DNA of 64,000 nt from Lamellibrachia satsuma (GCA_033239005.1 BSQZ01000102.1:1497501-1561500); one strand, 5' to 3'. Counted from the first letter of the stretch, positions 23,430 through 47,950 are shown. Notes: generated by a model not told the origin, from the letters alone. Numbers and translations are program-made.

Positions 23430-24770
23430 CAATCCCAAAAATATATGTCCCGAAGATTGAAATATCTTTCATTTGATATTCACCTACAATAAAATGGGAA
23501 ACATTTGCTTACCATTTTTTATGTTTATTATTCGCGAATATTAAAGCCGATTGTTGCAAGTCACACGAAAAGATCGCGATAATTATAAAAATGAAGTTGT
23601 TATAACTGCTGCGTTTCACCTATCTGCCTTTGTTATGGCCACCAACGCTGACCTGCAGCCAATGGACCAAGGCCCAGATGCTTTTTTATTGTTTTCCAAT
23701 ATCTGTTCGCCACATTGTCAAAACGAACGAAACTGTATCTCGCCATGCTCCACGCCAATCCCGAATCTCAGCGGGCCGTTTCGAAGGTAAACGAGATTGA
23801 CAGTGAACACTACTCAGAGTTGGCCAAGGATACCTTCACGGAGAGCAAAGACTGCCATCAAAACAACCAACATATTGAATAATTTGTCTCTGTAAATAAA
23901 TACTTTTCTTTGTTGCTGTACCCCTTTCCATATTAAATGTGAAACCCCTTTCCATATTACATGTGAATGAGTGGAGCGCTCGGTCTGTCAGGTGCGAGGG
24001 TGACTTTCCAGGTGCGAGGGTGACTTTCCAGGTGCGAGGGTGACTTTCCAGGTGCGAGGGTGACTTTCCAGGTGCGAGGCTGTCGGGCTGTGTACAAATC
24101 TCATTTTGATGATCACAGGTTGACATGAATGAATGGCTTATTTCATTTCAAGTGCATTTCGAAATAACGACAAACAAAGTAATATATTACAATTGAGTTA
24201 GTAATGTCATATTATAAAATGTTGAAAAGCAGCAAGAAGAAAGTATATTACTTAAATGCATGTATGTGTGGTGATTTATTCCCTGGGTTGATTGTTTTTG
24301 TCAGCTACACGGTAAATATCAATATTACCATTGTTAATCAGGGACATAGTTAGGTATAAATCCATGTAGAAGCACGCATCTACGAGGGGTCAATGTTTGT
24401 AAAGCACACTGTCATCACTTGGAATCTGGTGCATTCTGAAGTCAAAATGAAACTTTAAAAGGAATGCCCCTCTGGTCATGGAAAACAAAATGACCCACCT
24501 ACTCGACACTCATCTCTGTTTACTATGTAATAACACAAGTAATTACTATGTAATAACACAAGTAATTACTATGTAATAACACAAGTAATAACAACATTAT
24601 AAAGCATTATCACAATACATGCACATGTACTACAAAATCATTTGAAAACGTGTACTATGGATCAACAATGATAATTATATTAATTTACAAACGCAAACCC
24701 TTTGCAATAAAAACAGCCATTTAATCATAATTTAAGCTATGACTGAAAATGCTTCGATTAGAAGTGTTTA
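23430..24770. other. Gene-free stretch with two short tandem repeats
   Basis: At about 23992-24078 a 20-bp unit (AGGTGCGAGGGTGACTTTCC) occurs about four times. At about 24525-24595 a 23-bp unit containing AACACAAGTAATTACTATGT occurs three times. An 80-codon frame at 23551-23790 has no recognisable family. Confidence 0.6.
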
Positions 24771-24774
24771 CAAG

Positions 24775-26560
24775 TGTATAATATCATAAAGGGTTCCGTT
24801 ACTACCCTCTCGCTCATTTGGGCGGAATGTTAGCGCTAAGTGACTGAACTGGTTCATGATGCGTTCTGCATCCAACGTCTTGTCCTTGTGAACAAGCGTA
24901 AGGATCAATCCCGACAAGTGCTTAGTTCTCAACGTGGCGTCGAATGGTACGAAATGATCGCTCTGTTGTGACAGTCGAGACAGATATCACCAGCAGAATC
25001 ACTACAGTTACATACATGTTAGGATACAGGACATGATTGATTTCCTGCATCGTGTCATCGAATGTGTTGGGTTTCTCCGAGACATTCACCAGCTCCCATT
25101 TTGTAGCTGACGCAGATCACCTGGTATGTCTTGTTGGAACACCTTGTACAGCTGGACAGTCTAGAGTCAGATCACCTGGTATGTCTTGTTGGAGCACCTC
25201 GTACAGCTGGACAGTCTAGAGTCAGATCACCTGGTATGTCTTGTTGGAGCACCTCGTACAGCTGGACAGTCTAGAGTCAGATCACCTGGTATGTCTTGTT
25301 GGAGCACCTCGTACAGCTGGACATTCTAGAGTCAGATCACCTGGTATGTCTTGTTGGAACACCTCGTACAGCTGGACAGTCTAGAGTCAGATCACCTGGT
25401 ATGTCTTGTTGGAGCACCTCGTACAGCTGGACAGTCTAGAGTCAGATCACCTGGTATGTCTTGTTGGAGCACCTCGTACAGCTGGACAGTCTAGAGTCAG
25501 ATCACCTGGTATGTCTTGTTGGAGCACCTCGTACAGCTGGACAGTCTAGAGTCAGATCACCTGGTATGTCTTGTTGGAGCACCTCGTACAGCTGGACAGT
25601 CTAGAGTCAGATCACCTGGTATGTCTTGTTGGAACACCTCGTACAGCTGGACAGTCTAGAGTCAGATCACCTGGTATGTCTTGTTGGAACACCTCGTACA
25701 GCTGGACAGTCTAGAGTCAGATCACCTGGTATGTCTTGTTGGAACACCTCGTACAGCTGGACAGTCTAATGTAAAAATCACCCGCTGTCGTGGCGCGAGG
25801 TACTAGGCCACGTAGTGATTCTGAACTACTAATAGACGTGTGTCCATTTCCTGCAGCGAATGAACCACGAATGGCTAACACATCGCCCTCAGCGGGCACG
25901 TTCATCAGCGGGCATGTTCATCTGCGGGCACGTCCATCAGCGGGCACTTTCTCACGGACGGTGCCTGTGTCTACTAGCATTGCGCGGCTTCCTCGCCTCA
26001 ATCTGAAAGCTTCCAGTTAGTTCTACAGCACTGTCAAAGAATGTATTCTACATTTTTGGATCGGCCTTCTCCTGCTGCTGGGTGATTGTAATGGTTGCCT
26101 CTGTGGCAGAGGTTACACCGTTTGGACTGTACGAATGTGGTCAGAGGATGCCTACTTTGGAGGACATGCTCAATTGTAACTAGTGTTATAACGAAGTTAA
26201 CAGTTTTAATGGACAACGTGTAGCGTCTGACTTTACCCTCCCCACCTTCTTCAAAATAGTCCAAGATAGTGACTACAGCAGTTAATGCAGACTTGAATGT
26301 ATTCAGATCGACTGGACCATTTTATCTCACAGAGCGATTGCAGATTAGTTATGTTATTCAAACCAACTAGTGCGTCCTCGTTTAACTCGAGCTCAGTCTA
26401 ACAAACCCGCAATCTCTGGGTTGAGTAGTTGAAGGCAATCTGCTGGACTGTGTCCATCATACTTCTAACTGTTGGCTCTTTGTTGACGTGCACAATGGCG
26501 CCGAGTAGGCCCAATCGTCATTCGTGCTTGCACTCCACGTTGGATGCCAGCCACAACAGG
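24775..26560 (-). pseudogene. hAT-like transposase relic interrupted by a 55-bp satellite
   Basis: On the minus strand, pieces resemble the hAT-related proteins annotated as 52 kDa repressor of the inhibitor of PKR-like or ZMYM-like. VRSMMDTVQQIAFNYSTQRL lies at about 26460-26400, LCEIKWSSRSEY near 26320, LDYFEEGGEGKVRRYTL near 26265 and VIEHVLQ-type helices follow at 26170-26120. The C-terminal part reads SDHFVPFDATLRTKHLSGLI at about 24960-24780, ending FRPNEREG. Stops, frameshifts and the satellite at 25115-25769 show decay. Assignment is by pattern recall, so moderate confidence only. Confidence 0.55.
25115..25769. repeat. 55-bp tandem satellite, 12 copies
   Basis: Units start every 55 bp from 25115 (GATCACCTGGTATGTCTTG...) to 25720. 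Each contains CAGCTGGACAGTCTAGAG. Copies are nearly identical, differing mainly at GGAACACC/GGAGCACC. The array lies inside the hAT-like relic. Confidence 0.97.
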
Positions 26561-26690
26561 GACGGGCCATTCAAGTTTTGGGGGCGGGTTGGATTTTTTT
26601 TCTTTGCCATATTGGTGTGGAAGCACGCCTGTTAATTTAATCATGTACATGCTATAAAGTATAAAATACAATAAAGATCCGCTTCAGTTA

Positions 26691-29600
26691 TTACAGCATA
26701 TGGTTACATGTTCTGATGCTGTACTTGTGTGTGACACGGCGGATTACCGAGAAGAACGTCTCGTTAGCGTTGTAGACCATACTGTTGTCCCGTGTCCAGA
26801 TATTGCTCAGTATGAGGTTAATAGCCGCCTGGTCAAATCGGTGGCACTTTAAGAATTTTCTGTAACGCTCCTGTGCCGCAAACCTGCAAAAGCGATTGTA
26901 ATTTGGCACAAAACAGCGCGCCTCTTGCGCACACATGACGAACCACCAGAGTATGTCGCGGAAGACCTGTTGAAAACGTAAACACAACTGTATTAAATGT
27001 TACATTGACAGTTTTTTGGCAATTATAGAGATATAGTTATTATGTACAGCATCAATGCATCAACCTAGAAAATAACGACACGACTCAAAAAGAATGGCTG
27101 CAGATAAAATTGGAGGATGTCTTGTGTGCGTGACGACACAGGGAGTGACTAACTGACCAACCGAAGGACAATGCGTAGTTATATGTGGAATGCGTACAAT
27201 AGTAGATGTCTGGTATATAAAAACACATCCTGTCACGTTCCCGAAGCTCGAATGTGCAGATTTGGCTTACTTCAAGAACCGTCTTTCCCGGAAATACTTT
27301 GTTCGATTTGTCCGCTAAGAGAGGTTATGTTCGATAGATTACAGCATTTCGCACTGCAAATCAGATTCACATTGCTGGTATGTTCATTCATTGTGGTGTT
27401 GATTTTAGCAACATCATAAACCTTAAACTTTATGCCATGCTTCAAAAACGTTGAGGTAAAGAAAAGTTGTTTCAGAATTCTTAAATCAGCTTTGAAATCA
27501 TTATTTACTACATTAGTGCAAAACATGCTTTACGACTGTATTATGTGTATTATAAAACCCAACTGTTTGGTGAACATAAGCCATATATGAATTAATTCCA
27601 TACTAGACTAAGACATGACCCAGAATGCCCCAGAGACCGTCTAAATACTCTAATTTGTCAGACCCACATACTCCTTCTCTTCATCACTGTGTGGTTAGCG
27701 TGAATGACTTCACATTGGTTATTACAATTTCAATGTTTTGTGAACCCTCGCAGTGGAACCATCTTTTGAACTCACCTTCTCTGTACGATAAATGAGCATC
27801 ATACCACTGCCAAACTGTTCGATGTTCTTCTGGGCGTTAACGTCGGTTGACAGGTAACTGTACATGTCAGGGTGGGTCACTGCGAAGTTAGAATGATACG
27901 ATCTGACAAAAGAGAAAGTTGTCAATAACTAGAAGTATTACTCATTTTCGTTTTTCATTTTAAAAACTACTAATGGCATGCTAGCAGCCTTATGTGGCTC
28001 TGGATTTATAAGTTCATATACTAACGTGTTCTCTATATATATCGAAATAATATAGTGCTGATGCGTTGGTCATAATTATACATGATCTGTCTGTCATAAA
28101 CAAGGAGGACGAAGAATGGATACTTGAGAGAACGGAGAGGAGACTGCTGATATGGATCTCTGGTTGGTAGCAAATGCACAATGGAACGACAAATAATAAG
28201 ACTGGGGGCGTGGTGAGGAGAGACATGACAGTGACAGAGATAACGTATTGACAGAAATTTACCTGTGGAACATAACGTAACCGCCATTCTTCCTGGCAAC
28301 CCGGTAGGCGGCACTCAAATCGGTTCCGTTGATGCGGAATGACGCATCTATCCAGAAGACGGCGCTGTGCTCGCGCAGTGCTGTCTACAGGGTATAGAAG
28401 AATATGTCCATTCGTGTATATTTTAAATATTCGTAATAATATTATGAATAAATCAATATATATTAATGTGCAGAACAATATACATGTTATTTTCCATCCA
28501 ATTACAAACAGAAGATCAAACATTACTACCTGTCATTTCTACAGTTTTAACTTATTGGATGACATATATTTTGTTCATGGAGATTGTCAATTAGTGCCTA
28601 CATGTATTGGAACAGTTTGTAAATATGCACATTTTGTTGATGTACTTGCCTCAATCACAAACGGTTTCCATGCATATGTTCTCAGGTTGCTTGCAAACAT
28701 CGGTAGTCTGCTCAAGTCGAAATAGCGATACGTCACGGAACACCAACTTTTCACCTGGAAATACAACACACCATTTGAACAGTCTTTGAATAGCCAGCAT
28801 AGTCTTTCCCAATCAAACACAAACATAGGCATGATGAACAGCATCAACAGTGTGTAAAGATTTTAATCGGCCAGTTTATTTACATTTAATTATTCGTTTA
28901 TGCACATGCACTATGCAAGTAGGTAGGCCTACCTACATGCACTATGCAAGTAGGTAGGCCTACCTACTTTCAGTTTGACATAATATATATCATCATAGTC
29001 TGTGCTAACATGCCGGTCCCAAATGGCATAGAGACAATGCAGTTCGTACGAGACAGGTCACGATAACCTAATATAATTGATAACAATATTAGTTAACTGT
29101 TTCAGGCAGGGACACGCTACAAGTAGCCAACTAACTACTACATCGGCTAACATTTACACCGCATATAACACATGCCCAAAAAGCGACTCTGGCGAATATT
29201 TTTTTGTATGCAGTTAGCTGCGTCAAAATCTCGCGATATCCCACGATTATATCCAAAATGACACGGCGAATTCCCTGTTAGCATGCGCGACAAACCAGAA
29301 GACGTAGATAATCATTACGGATTTCTATCACTAGTCATACGTGATCGCACCACTCATGGTTGGCCCCTGTGTTGATAAGAGAGCAAGAAGTTGATTTGTA
29401 GAAGTTGTTTATGTCATTGACAATGCGGCAGTGCAATGGTTTTAAAACTAAAATAACATAGTATGTTAGGCCTATTAAAAAAGATACTAGTTTCTCGTCC
29501 AGACTTTTTTAAGGAAGAGGGAGGCCCTTATTATTTACTATTTATGGATTTTGTTTATTAGTTTCGAAGTGGCCGCTATGTCTTAGATGCTCACTGTGGT

Positions 29601-31070
29601 TGATTAAAAGACAAGCTGTAGTGTTGTCGATGCAATATGGAACATGCTAGTGATGTATATTACTCTAAAGCCTGTCATTCCATCAGCAAATACAATACTT
29701 TTTTAGCGGATTGGCACATGTATAGAAACGTCTACGTCAATGGAATATGGTACGTATGTGTTACACCGGAAAACTACTTAAATTGACTAGAAACAAAAAA
29801 CAATGTTGAATGTATTTATGAATGTCATGTGTAAGTTTGGTCATGGTTTCATTAGTTTGTATCACAAGCATACAACTGATTGGCATTTATACCGATTGAG
29901 ACTGGAATTGTGTAAATAAGTCTGCGTAAAGACTATATAAAGAAAGGGATCATCGTTCTTATTTAGACTATGTGGAATGCATATACAACCCTACACCTTA
30001 TATGATGCATAAAGAGTGAACTGAAAGAGTATAACGGTACTTCGAAGGGCACGTTCTGGACAGAAATTTATTCACAGAACCGAAAAACTGTTTAATGATA
30101 ATTGTTTCCAATAGTAAATAATAAAAAAGGAGGCGGTGGTAAAAAAGGAAGCGGTGATAAAAAAGAAAGCGATGGTAAAAAAGGAGGTGGTGGTAAAAAA
30201 GGAGGCGGTGGTAAAAAAGGAGGCGGTGGTAAAAAAGGAAGTGGTGGTAAAAAAGGAAGCGGCGGTAAATAAGGAGGCGGTGGTAAAAAAGGAGGCGGTG
30301 GTAAAAAAGGAAGCGGTGGTAAAAAAGGAGGCGGTGGTAAAAAAGAATGCGGGCGGGGACGAGAAACTGGTTTCTGTTTTTACTACGTTTTTACTTATTA
30401 CTGTTGCATATTATTCACAGACACGTTGATCAAAACAGTTATGCTTCGTTCAATAGCACTAAACTGCCATTTATTCTTAAGAAAAGTATCACTACGCGGA
30501 AACAAGTATTGTTACGCACGTAGTGCACAACATAAACATGTGTATTTAACAGTTACGGAAGTTGATTTCTAACTGCGAGTTTGCATTACAACAGGACGAC
30601 CTCCTTATTGAATGAAGACGACGTACCTTGACGATTTGTTCCGCTTTCAGACCGATGTCGAAGTACATAATTTTAGTCTCTGTCATGATGGTCTGTATGG
30701 AAGCAATGGCGTCCACTGACTCGGCGAAATGATTGCTGCTGGCGGCGGTGACAAACACAAAGTCGGCCATCTTGTCAGGGGTGAGAGTGTGGTACGAGCC
30801 ACTTGGAGGCATGAAGGTACGGCGCATCTGATCACTGACGTTAAACGGGATGCTGTTGTTCGAATACCGGAGAGGAAGTTTCTCCGAGTCAATTGTCGGT
30901 TTTTCTTCTCGCAGTGGCTTGGTTTTATCTTCTGCTAATGACAAACCTATTTCTATATCACGTGGTCTGTTGTGGCGAAAGTTGAGTAGTCCAGCAGCTG
31001 TCAGTACAAGCAGCACCCAAATGAAACACCTCCACTTCATGCGTGGTAAACATCGTCTTGACATCTTCAT
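26691..31070 (-). CDS. DUF1647-like type II membrane protein, copy B (5 exons)
   Basis: Five minus-strand exons join in phase: 31070-30627, 28754-28650, 28384-28263, 27902-27776 and 26966-26691, giving 357 residues. Exons 1-4 have exactly the lengths of copy A, and the last is one codon shorter. The signal anchor is near residues 15-30 (CFIWVLLVLTAAGLLNF). The lumenal domain keeps FVFVTAASSNHF, MYFDIGL, YAWKPFVIE, AVFWIDASF, HSNFAVTHPDMYSYL, ILWWFVMCAQ and CHRFDQAAIN. Intron 2 again has a GC donor (GAG|GCAAGT). Differences from copy A cluster in the stem after the anchor and in the last exon (NYNRFCRFAAQERYRKFLKC). Both copies are open, so both may be expressed. Intron 1 is longer than in A and holds an 18-bp repeat array. 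The substrate is unknown. Confidence 0.8.
28900..28967. repeat. 31-bp tandem duplication carrying an 18-bp palindrome
   Basis: The unit TGCACTATGCAA plus GTAGGTAGGCCTACCTAC occurs twice in intron 1 of copy B and once in copy A. The duplication therefore arose after the gene duplication, or one unit was lost from A. Confidence 0.85.
30122..30350 (+). repeat. 18-bp tandem repeat in intron 1 of copy B
   Basis: About twelve units of the GGAGGCGGTGGTAAAAAA type. The plus frame 30136-30429 reads Val-Val-Lys-Lys-Glu-Ala cycles. It is absent from the matching intron of copy A. I treat the frame as a by-product, since it lies antisense within an intron. Confidence 0.9.
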
Positions 31071-31109
31071 ACCCTAAGAAGATAAGCAATAACATTATTT
31101 CTTATGCTT

Positions 31110-31168
31110 GTTGTGCTTTTATGCGTGTGTGCGTGCTTTTATGCGTGTGTGCGTGCTTTTGTGCATGC

Positions 31169-31213
<45 letters not shown>

Positions 31214-31232
31214 TGTGTGCGTGCGTGCGTCC
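31110..31232. repeat. GCGT microsatellite upstream of copy B
   Basis: GTGC/GCGT units lie at the same position relative to the gene as 6605-6855 in copy A. Both are followed by the shared words ATTTGAAGACATACA and CCGTTGCCACGTGT. Confidence 0.9.
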
Positions 31233-31579
31233 GTATTTGAAGACATACATCCGTTGCCACGTGTCTTACGGTAACTACATCAACAAAACAGCCCATATGT
31301 AATGATTAATACAATTTTCAACATCGCCAGTCCGCCAGTATTGCGCATCTATGCACAATATAAATTGATAAGGTATGTAATATATTATGCATGGTGCACG
31401 CGTTACCCGACTGAACATTGGCCGCATAATAACTTATCCGTCGGAAAACATATTACGACCACAGCCTTTGTTGACGGGAAGTCGATACAAATTATACTGA
31501 ATAAACTCGCTACGTTTACGACAATTAAGACAGTATATTTTAATACAGCAAATTTGGAAACTATACTGCAACTGTGTTC

Positions 31580-32276
31580 CTATGTACAAACAATCATTTA
31601 AGCGTCTACGATTATTTGTAACTCCTGAAATGATAGCTAGGAAAATTAAGAAGATGAAAAATAATAAATCACCTGGAGTATATGGGATACCACCAAAACT
31701 GCTTAAGGAAATTGTTGTGCAAATTAGTACACCACTTGCAAAAGTGCATACACATAGGACATAGAGATATGGACGATGGGGGATGCTGTACTAGGTAGAA
31801 CCACACAAGAAAAGAATTTAGGAGTAGCATTTAGTGCCGACATGAAAGTTTCAGAGTAATGTGGGATTGCCGCTTCGAAAGGAAATCAAATTATAGGTTT
31901 AATTAGGAGAACTATCACGTATAATGAGAAACAGCTAATTGTATCCCTGTACAAAGCAATAGTTAGACCACGTTTGGAATATTGTATTCAAGCATGGAGG
32001 CCGTATCGTAAAAAGGATAGAGACAAGCTAGAAAGAATACAACGAAGAGCAATTAAAATTATTCCAGAATTGAGATACCGTAGTTACAAAAGCCGCTTAT
32101 TACAATGTGGTTTGACAACACTAGAGACCAGGAGACTAAGAGAAGACCAAATAGAAGTGTTTAAAATCGTGAACGGTTATGAGGATGCTGATAGGACTCT
32201 TGATAAGCCAATGACTTCCTTGTCCACTTGCCATCCGGAACTTGTTGTTTGGGATGGTAATCTTGTTAAATCATGA
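31580..32276 (+). pseudogene. CR1/L2-like LINE fragment
   Basis: RT pieces read KKMKNNKSPGVYGIPPKLLK (31640-31700), then after a gap LYKAIVRPRLEYCIQAWRPY and LERIQRRAIKIIPELRYRSY. The fragment ends RRLREDQIEVFKIVNGYEDA. It is a partial, frameshifted copy of the family found in opposite orientation at 9490-10060. Confidence 0.75.
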
Positions 32277-32286
32277 TTGATGTGTT

Positions 32287-32465
32287 CTGGGTCACGCCAG
32301 AAGGTACATATTAATAAATCACTTGTTAATTGCAGATAACATGTCAAACAAAGTATTCGAACCAATCTTTTTGCACATTGTGTCTATCATGCATTAAATA
32401 TATTAATATATTACTAGAAAATCGTAATCCTTAGCAACATAAGAGTAGGACGCGTTTACGGATCT
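32287..32465. repeat. Solo terminal inverted repeat of the Tc1-like element
   Basis: This stretch (GGTCACGCCAGAAGG... through ATTACTAGAAAATCGTAATCC to CGCGTTTACGGATC) is the reverse complement of about 32885-33055. It is a second end of the Tc1-like family, with no transposase attached. Confidence 0.7.
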
Positions 32466-32499
32466 TCACGTTCAATTCAATTCCACAGGTTTATAAATA

Positions 32500-32745
32500 A
32501 TACAAATGAAATTCCATCCTGAGAAGTGTCATTTTTTCTCCCCCTCGAACACTCAAACATACGAAACCCGTACCACGAACACGGGTAATGGAAACAGACA
32601 CGTGCTCGGTGCAGTAATCTCCAGACAGGACATCGAAGTAACTATTGGCCAACAACTAAAGTTGTCTGAACACATTGAGAACATTGTCAAGAAGGCCAAC
32701 CGGGTGTTACTTAGATTTCATAATGTTTTGTTAAAGTCTTACTAT
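32500..32745 (+). pseudogene. LINE reverse transcriptase fragment, copy B side
   Basis: The frame reads MKFHPEKCHFFSPSNTQ and, further on, TIGQQLKLSEHIENIVKKAN. It corresponds to 8340-8565 in duplicated block A. The block B equivalent continues to CCGCAATCACGTGATT near 32830. Confidence 0.65.
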
Positions 32746-32915
32746 TAGTCAATACGCTGAAAGTTGACAACAAAGCGGGTTATTGTAATATTATTGTAAT
32801 GTTATTGTAATGTTATTGTAATGCCGTCTCCGCAATCACGTGATTTATGTTAGAAATTCGTTAACGTTCACAAAAAGCTATAAATACGGATGATCCGTAA
32901 ACGCGTCTTACTCTT

Positions 32916-34335
32916 ATTTTGCTAAGGACTACGATTTTCTAGTAATATATTTAATGCATGATAGCATAATGTGCAAAAAGATTAGTTCGAATACTTTGTT
33001 TGACAGGTTATCTGCAATTAGCAAGTGATTTATCAATATGTGCCTTCTGGCGTGACCGCCATATCATAGCAGAAAGGAATCACCCCCATTTTGCGGATTT
33101 TCAATGTGTCTGAGCAGTGGCATATTTGGCCCATCTTTTATTTAATTTATTCTCCCGTATTTTCCTTTGCGCCGTGACATGGTAGAATGGCTGACTAGGC
33201 TTGCTCCACTCCACTCCACCCCACCCCACCCCACCCCACCCCACCCCCGTTCTCCCCTTTAAGAGATCCTAGACACGTTTTTAATTGGACGAGTAATAGA
33301 ATACTCCAATATTGATCAAATGCATTTCGTAGCCAATCTGATTTATTCAGTGTACCGTAATGACAAGAAGCAGCCAATTATGTTTCCACCCAGATAGCGA
33401 GTAAAATACTCCGTGCAACTGACCAGCGACGTGAGTTCTTCAGGCAGACACCGACAAAACGTGCTTCAATGGTGTAAATATAACATCTCAAATGAACGCT
33501 GGCTTTTCAGTCCAATGTACTTTTCACATATTCATCCAGATATTGCCTACATTGTCATGATGATCTCCACGTTCAATTTTGTCCACCGTGATAGTCTAGA
33601 CAATATATGGACTCATCTGTGAAGAGCACATTGGAACAAAAAAATAGGTTCAGTCCAGGTGCTCTCGACCCGACTCAGGCATGTGCACGTTGTCGATGTC
33701 TGCCTGTCAGTGGAACTCGCACCGCTGGTCTTTTCGCTCTCACGCCAGCCTCGTGGAGTCTGTTACTTACTGTCTGGGTGAAGACAATAACTCCAAAAAC
33801 ATTTCTGATGTATATTTGAAGAGTTGTAGCATTCAAAGTTCGATTTCTACTTATTACGTGATCAGATATCGGTCTTGTTGACGTGTTGTTGTTCACGTGT
33901 TATGTCTCTTTGAAATGATTCTGTGCCCTATAGATCAATCATGACTCACTCCCAGTGCATCAGCAACCATTCACAGGGACAATCTTCTCCGGAGCATCCA
34001 TATTTCTCCCGAGAGCTCATGTACGCTTTAATGGCTTTTGCGTGGCATTAAAGTATATTGAATAAACCACAATAGCTACTAAATGCATTTTAACGGTCTT
34101 CAAATAGTCAAAGACTGCTTCAAACCAAAACAACCAGATGGATCCAATACCTTGAAAATCCACAACATACGGGATGAGCCCTTTCTGCTATGATATGACC
34201 ACTAGACCGCACATACGGAAAGGTCACTTGATAATTGCAGATAATATGTCAAACAAAGCATTCACACTAATATTATTGCACATTCTAATATCATGTAATA
34301 AATAGTTTCTATAAAATGGTGATCCTTAGCAAAAT
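32916..34335 (-). mobile_element. Degenerate Tc1/mariner-like transposon with long inverted repeats
   Basis: The ends form inverted repeats of about 165 bp. The left end runs 32916-33083 (ATTTTGCTAAGGA ... CATATCATAGCAGAAAGG). The right end runs about 34175-34335 and carries the complementary words TTTCTGCTATGATATG and TCCTTAGCAAAAT. Between them a decayed minus-strand transposase reads VSNRLHEAGVRAKRPAVR (about 33780-33725), then VLFTDES near 33620-33600, a box that includes a DDE acidic residue. Frameshifts and stops interrupt it. A total of about 1.4 kb fits a Tc1 element. The exact ends and TA target were not resolved. Confidence 0.7.
33205..33247. repeat. (CCACT/CCCCA)n short repeat
   Basis: About eight pentanucleotide units inside the Tc1-like relic. 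It is a simple repeat, not a telomere motif. Confidence 0.9.
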
Positions 34336-34339
34336 TTTA

Positions 34340-34677
34340 TTAGCATTATATTACATATACCTACATTATTATTATTATATTACAACCGCATTTAGGCCTA
34401 CTTTACACAATTATGGGTCTAAATAAACACTTAATACATTGTGTAATAATTGCACACATTGGCAACGGCGACGATCAGTCTAAGTAGCATAACCGATAAA
34501 TATTTTGATACCCCACCGGTAACATGGGCGTTTCGTAACGCATTATGCGTTTGTCATTGATTTCATAGAGCTTTCTGACAGGCTTTAAGCAGCGTAGCGA
34601 CCGAGTTAGCGGTCTAATAAATACAGTCGCGTTCGTACCACCTGCACGTTTGTTGTGCTTGGTGACCAAAATGAAAA
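34340..34677 (+). promoter_or_regulatory. Probable promoter and 5' UTR of the CCDC89-like gene
   Basis: AT-rich sequence passes into a more GC-balanced 150 bp (GCAGCGTAGCGACCGAGTTAGC...) directly before the start codon. No TATA box at a convincing distance was seen. The assignment rests on position upstream of exon 1. Confidence 0.35.
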
Positions 34678-46856
<12,179 letters not shown>

Positions 46857-47700
46857 ATGGTCGCCCTAGCAGATAATCAAATAACACGAGAAAAGAATAC
46901 TATACCAGTACAGAAAAGTGGGGCCTTACATTAATACTTTTGTGCATATTTACATTGTGGTGTAATGTAGAGTAGTGTGGAATTTCTTACAAATATTTTT
47001 TTTTATTTTACAGCTTTGTAGTGGGTTGTCAAAATGTGGTACACTTAATTGTGGCTGTAAGAGTTATGTCCCTATGAGAGGTCATACCTAGGGCTAGGCT
47101 AAGGACTAAGCCTAAGGTCAGTAAGGTTTAAGGGTGCATATTTATTTAGAACCTTGCAGTCCCCATACACAAGGAAAAGAAAAGGTTGCTGGAGCAATTT
47201 ACCATGCTTTAATTGTACAACTGTTTAGGATCCTTCAGTGGTAATCTGCATGATTGCATAATCTTTTTGTGATCATTATAGGGGTCACACGTTTTAATAC
47301 TTTTCCTGTATGATATATATGTCCGTATGATCAAAATATTTGGTACGATCATAAGATAATTCTGGGTAGTATGGAGTTTAAAAGTACTATGGCATACACT
47401 TTCATGTGGAAGTGGACCTTGTTGAATAACTATTTTAAGTGCCAAAAAATGGTGTCAAATCAGACTTGTTATTCGAAGAAGAATAATCATGTATATTAAA
47501 TTTTACTTGCATTTCCTGCATGCAATTGTGCCACACAATTTATTTTGCATATGTCAGTAAATTCTATGAAGTTACGTAATTACTGTGCCAAACAAAATAG
47601 TGCTAAAATAATTTTTTAAATTGTTATTATTATTTAATGGATGCTAATCTTGCCAACTGTGCCAAATACAGTCTCATGTTCGCCCCTTCACGAAGCGAAG
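46857..47700. other. Downstream of the CCDC89-like gene: probable 3' UTR and intergenic DNA
   Basis: No coding frame is supported. No AATAAA occurs in the first few hundred bases, so the transcript end is undetermined. Confidence 0.4.
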
Positions 47701-47950
47701 ACGACCGTGTACGCATCATTGGCGTTGAGGTTTTGTTATGTACGTAGGTGGCTCATGAGCTCAATCCATGCCCGGTTTGTTTTCCCACAAGCGGGACAAG
47801 ACGCCGTAGACGACAGGGCTCGGGTAACTGTTGATGGCTCTTGATTTCTTCTGGTGTTTCTTTTCAGCTTCAGTAGTGCGCTTTCGCTCTAAACAGACAG
47901 CGTGCTTGTTGCGATCAATCCTGGGCCAGTTAGCCACTCCCAAGGTTCAG
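47700..47950 (-). pseudogene. C-terminal end of an RTE-like LINE
   Basis: The minus strand reads NWPRIDRNKHAVCLERKRTT and EAEKKHQKKSRA. A second frame reads CPACGKTNRAWIELMSHLRT, the Cys2-His-type motif that ends CFDP2-like LINE polyproteins. Only the tail remains. Confidence 0.65.

Noticed and set aside
25115..25769. CRISPR array
   Set aside because: Repeats are head-to-tail without unique spacers, in a eukaryotic intron-rich context; likewise 45051-45718.
30136..30429. Lysine-rich protein gene
   Set aside because: It is the plus-strand reading of an 18-bp satellite in an intron and is missing from the paralogue.
33205..33247. CCCCA repeats as interstitial telomere
   Set aside because: Animal telomeres are TTAGGG-like; this is a short imperfect pentanucleotide run within a Tc1 relic.
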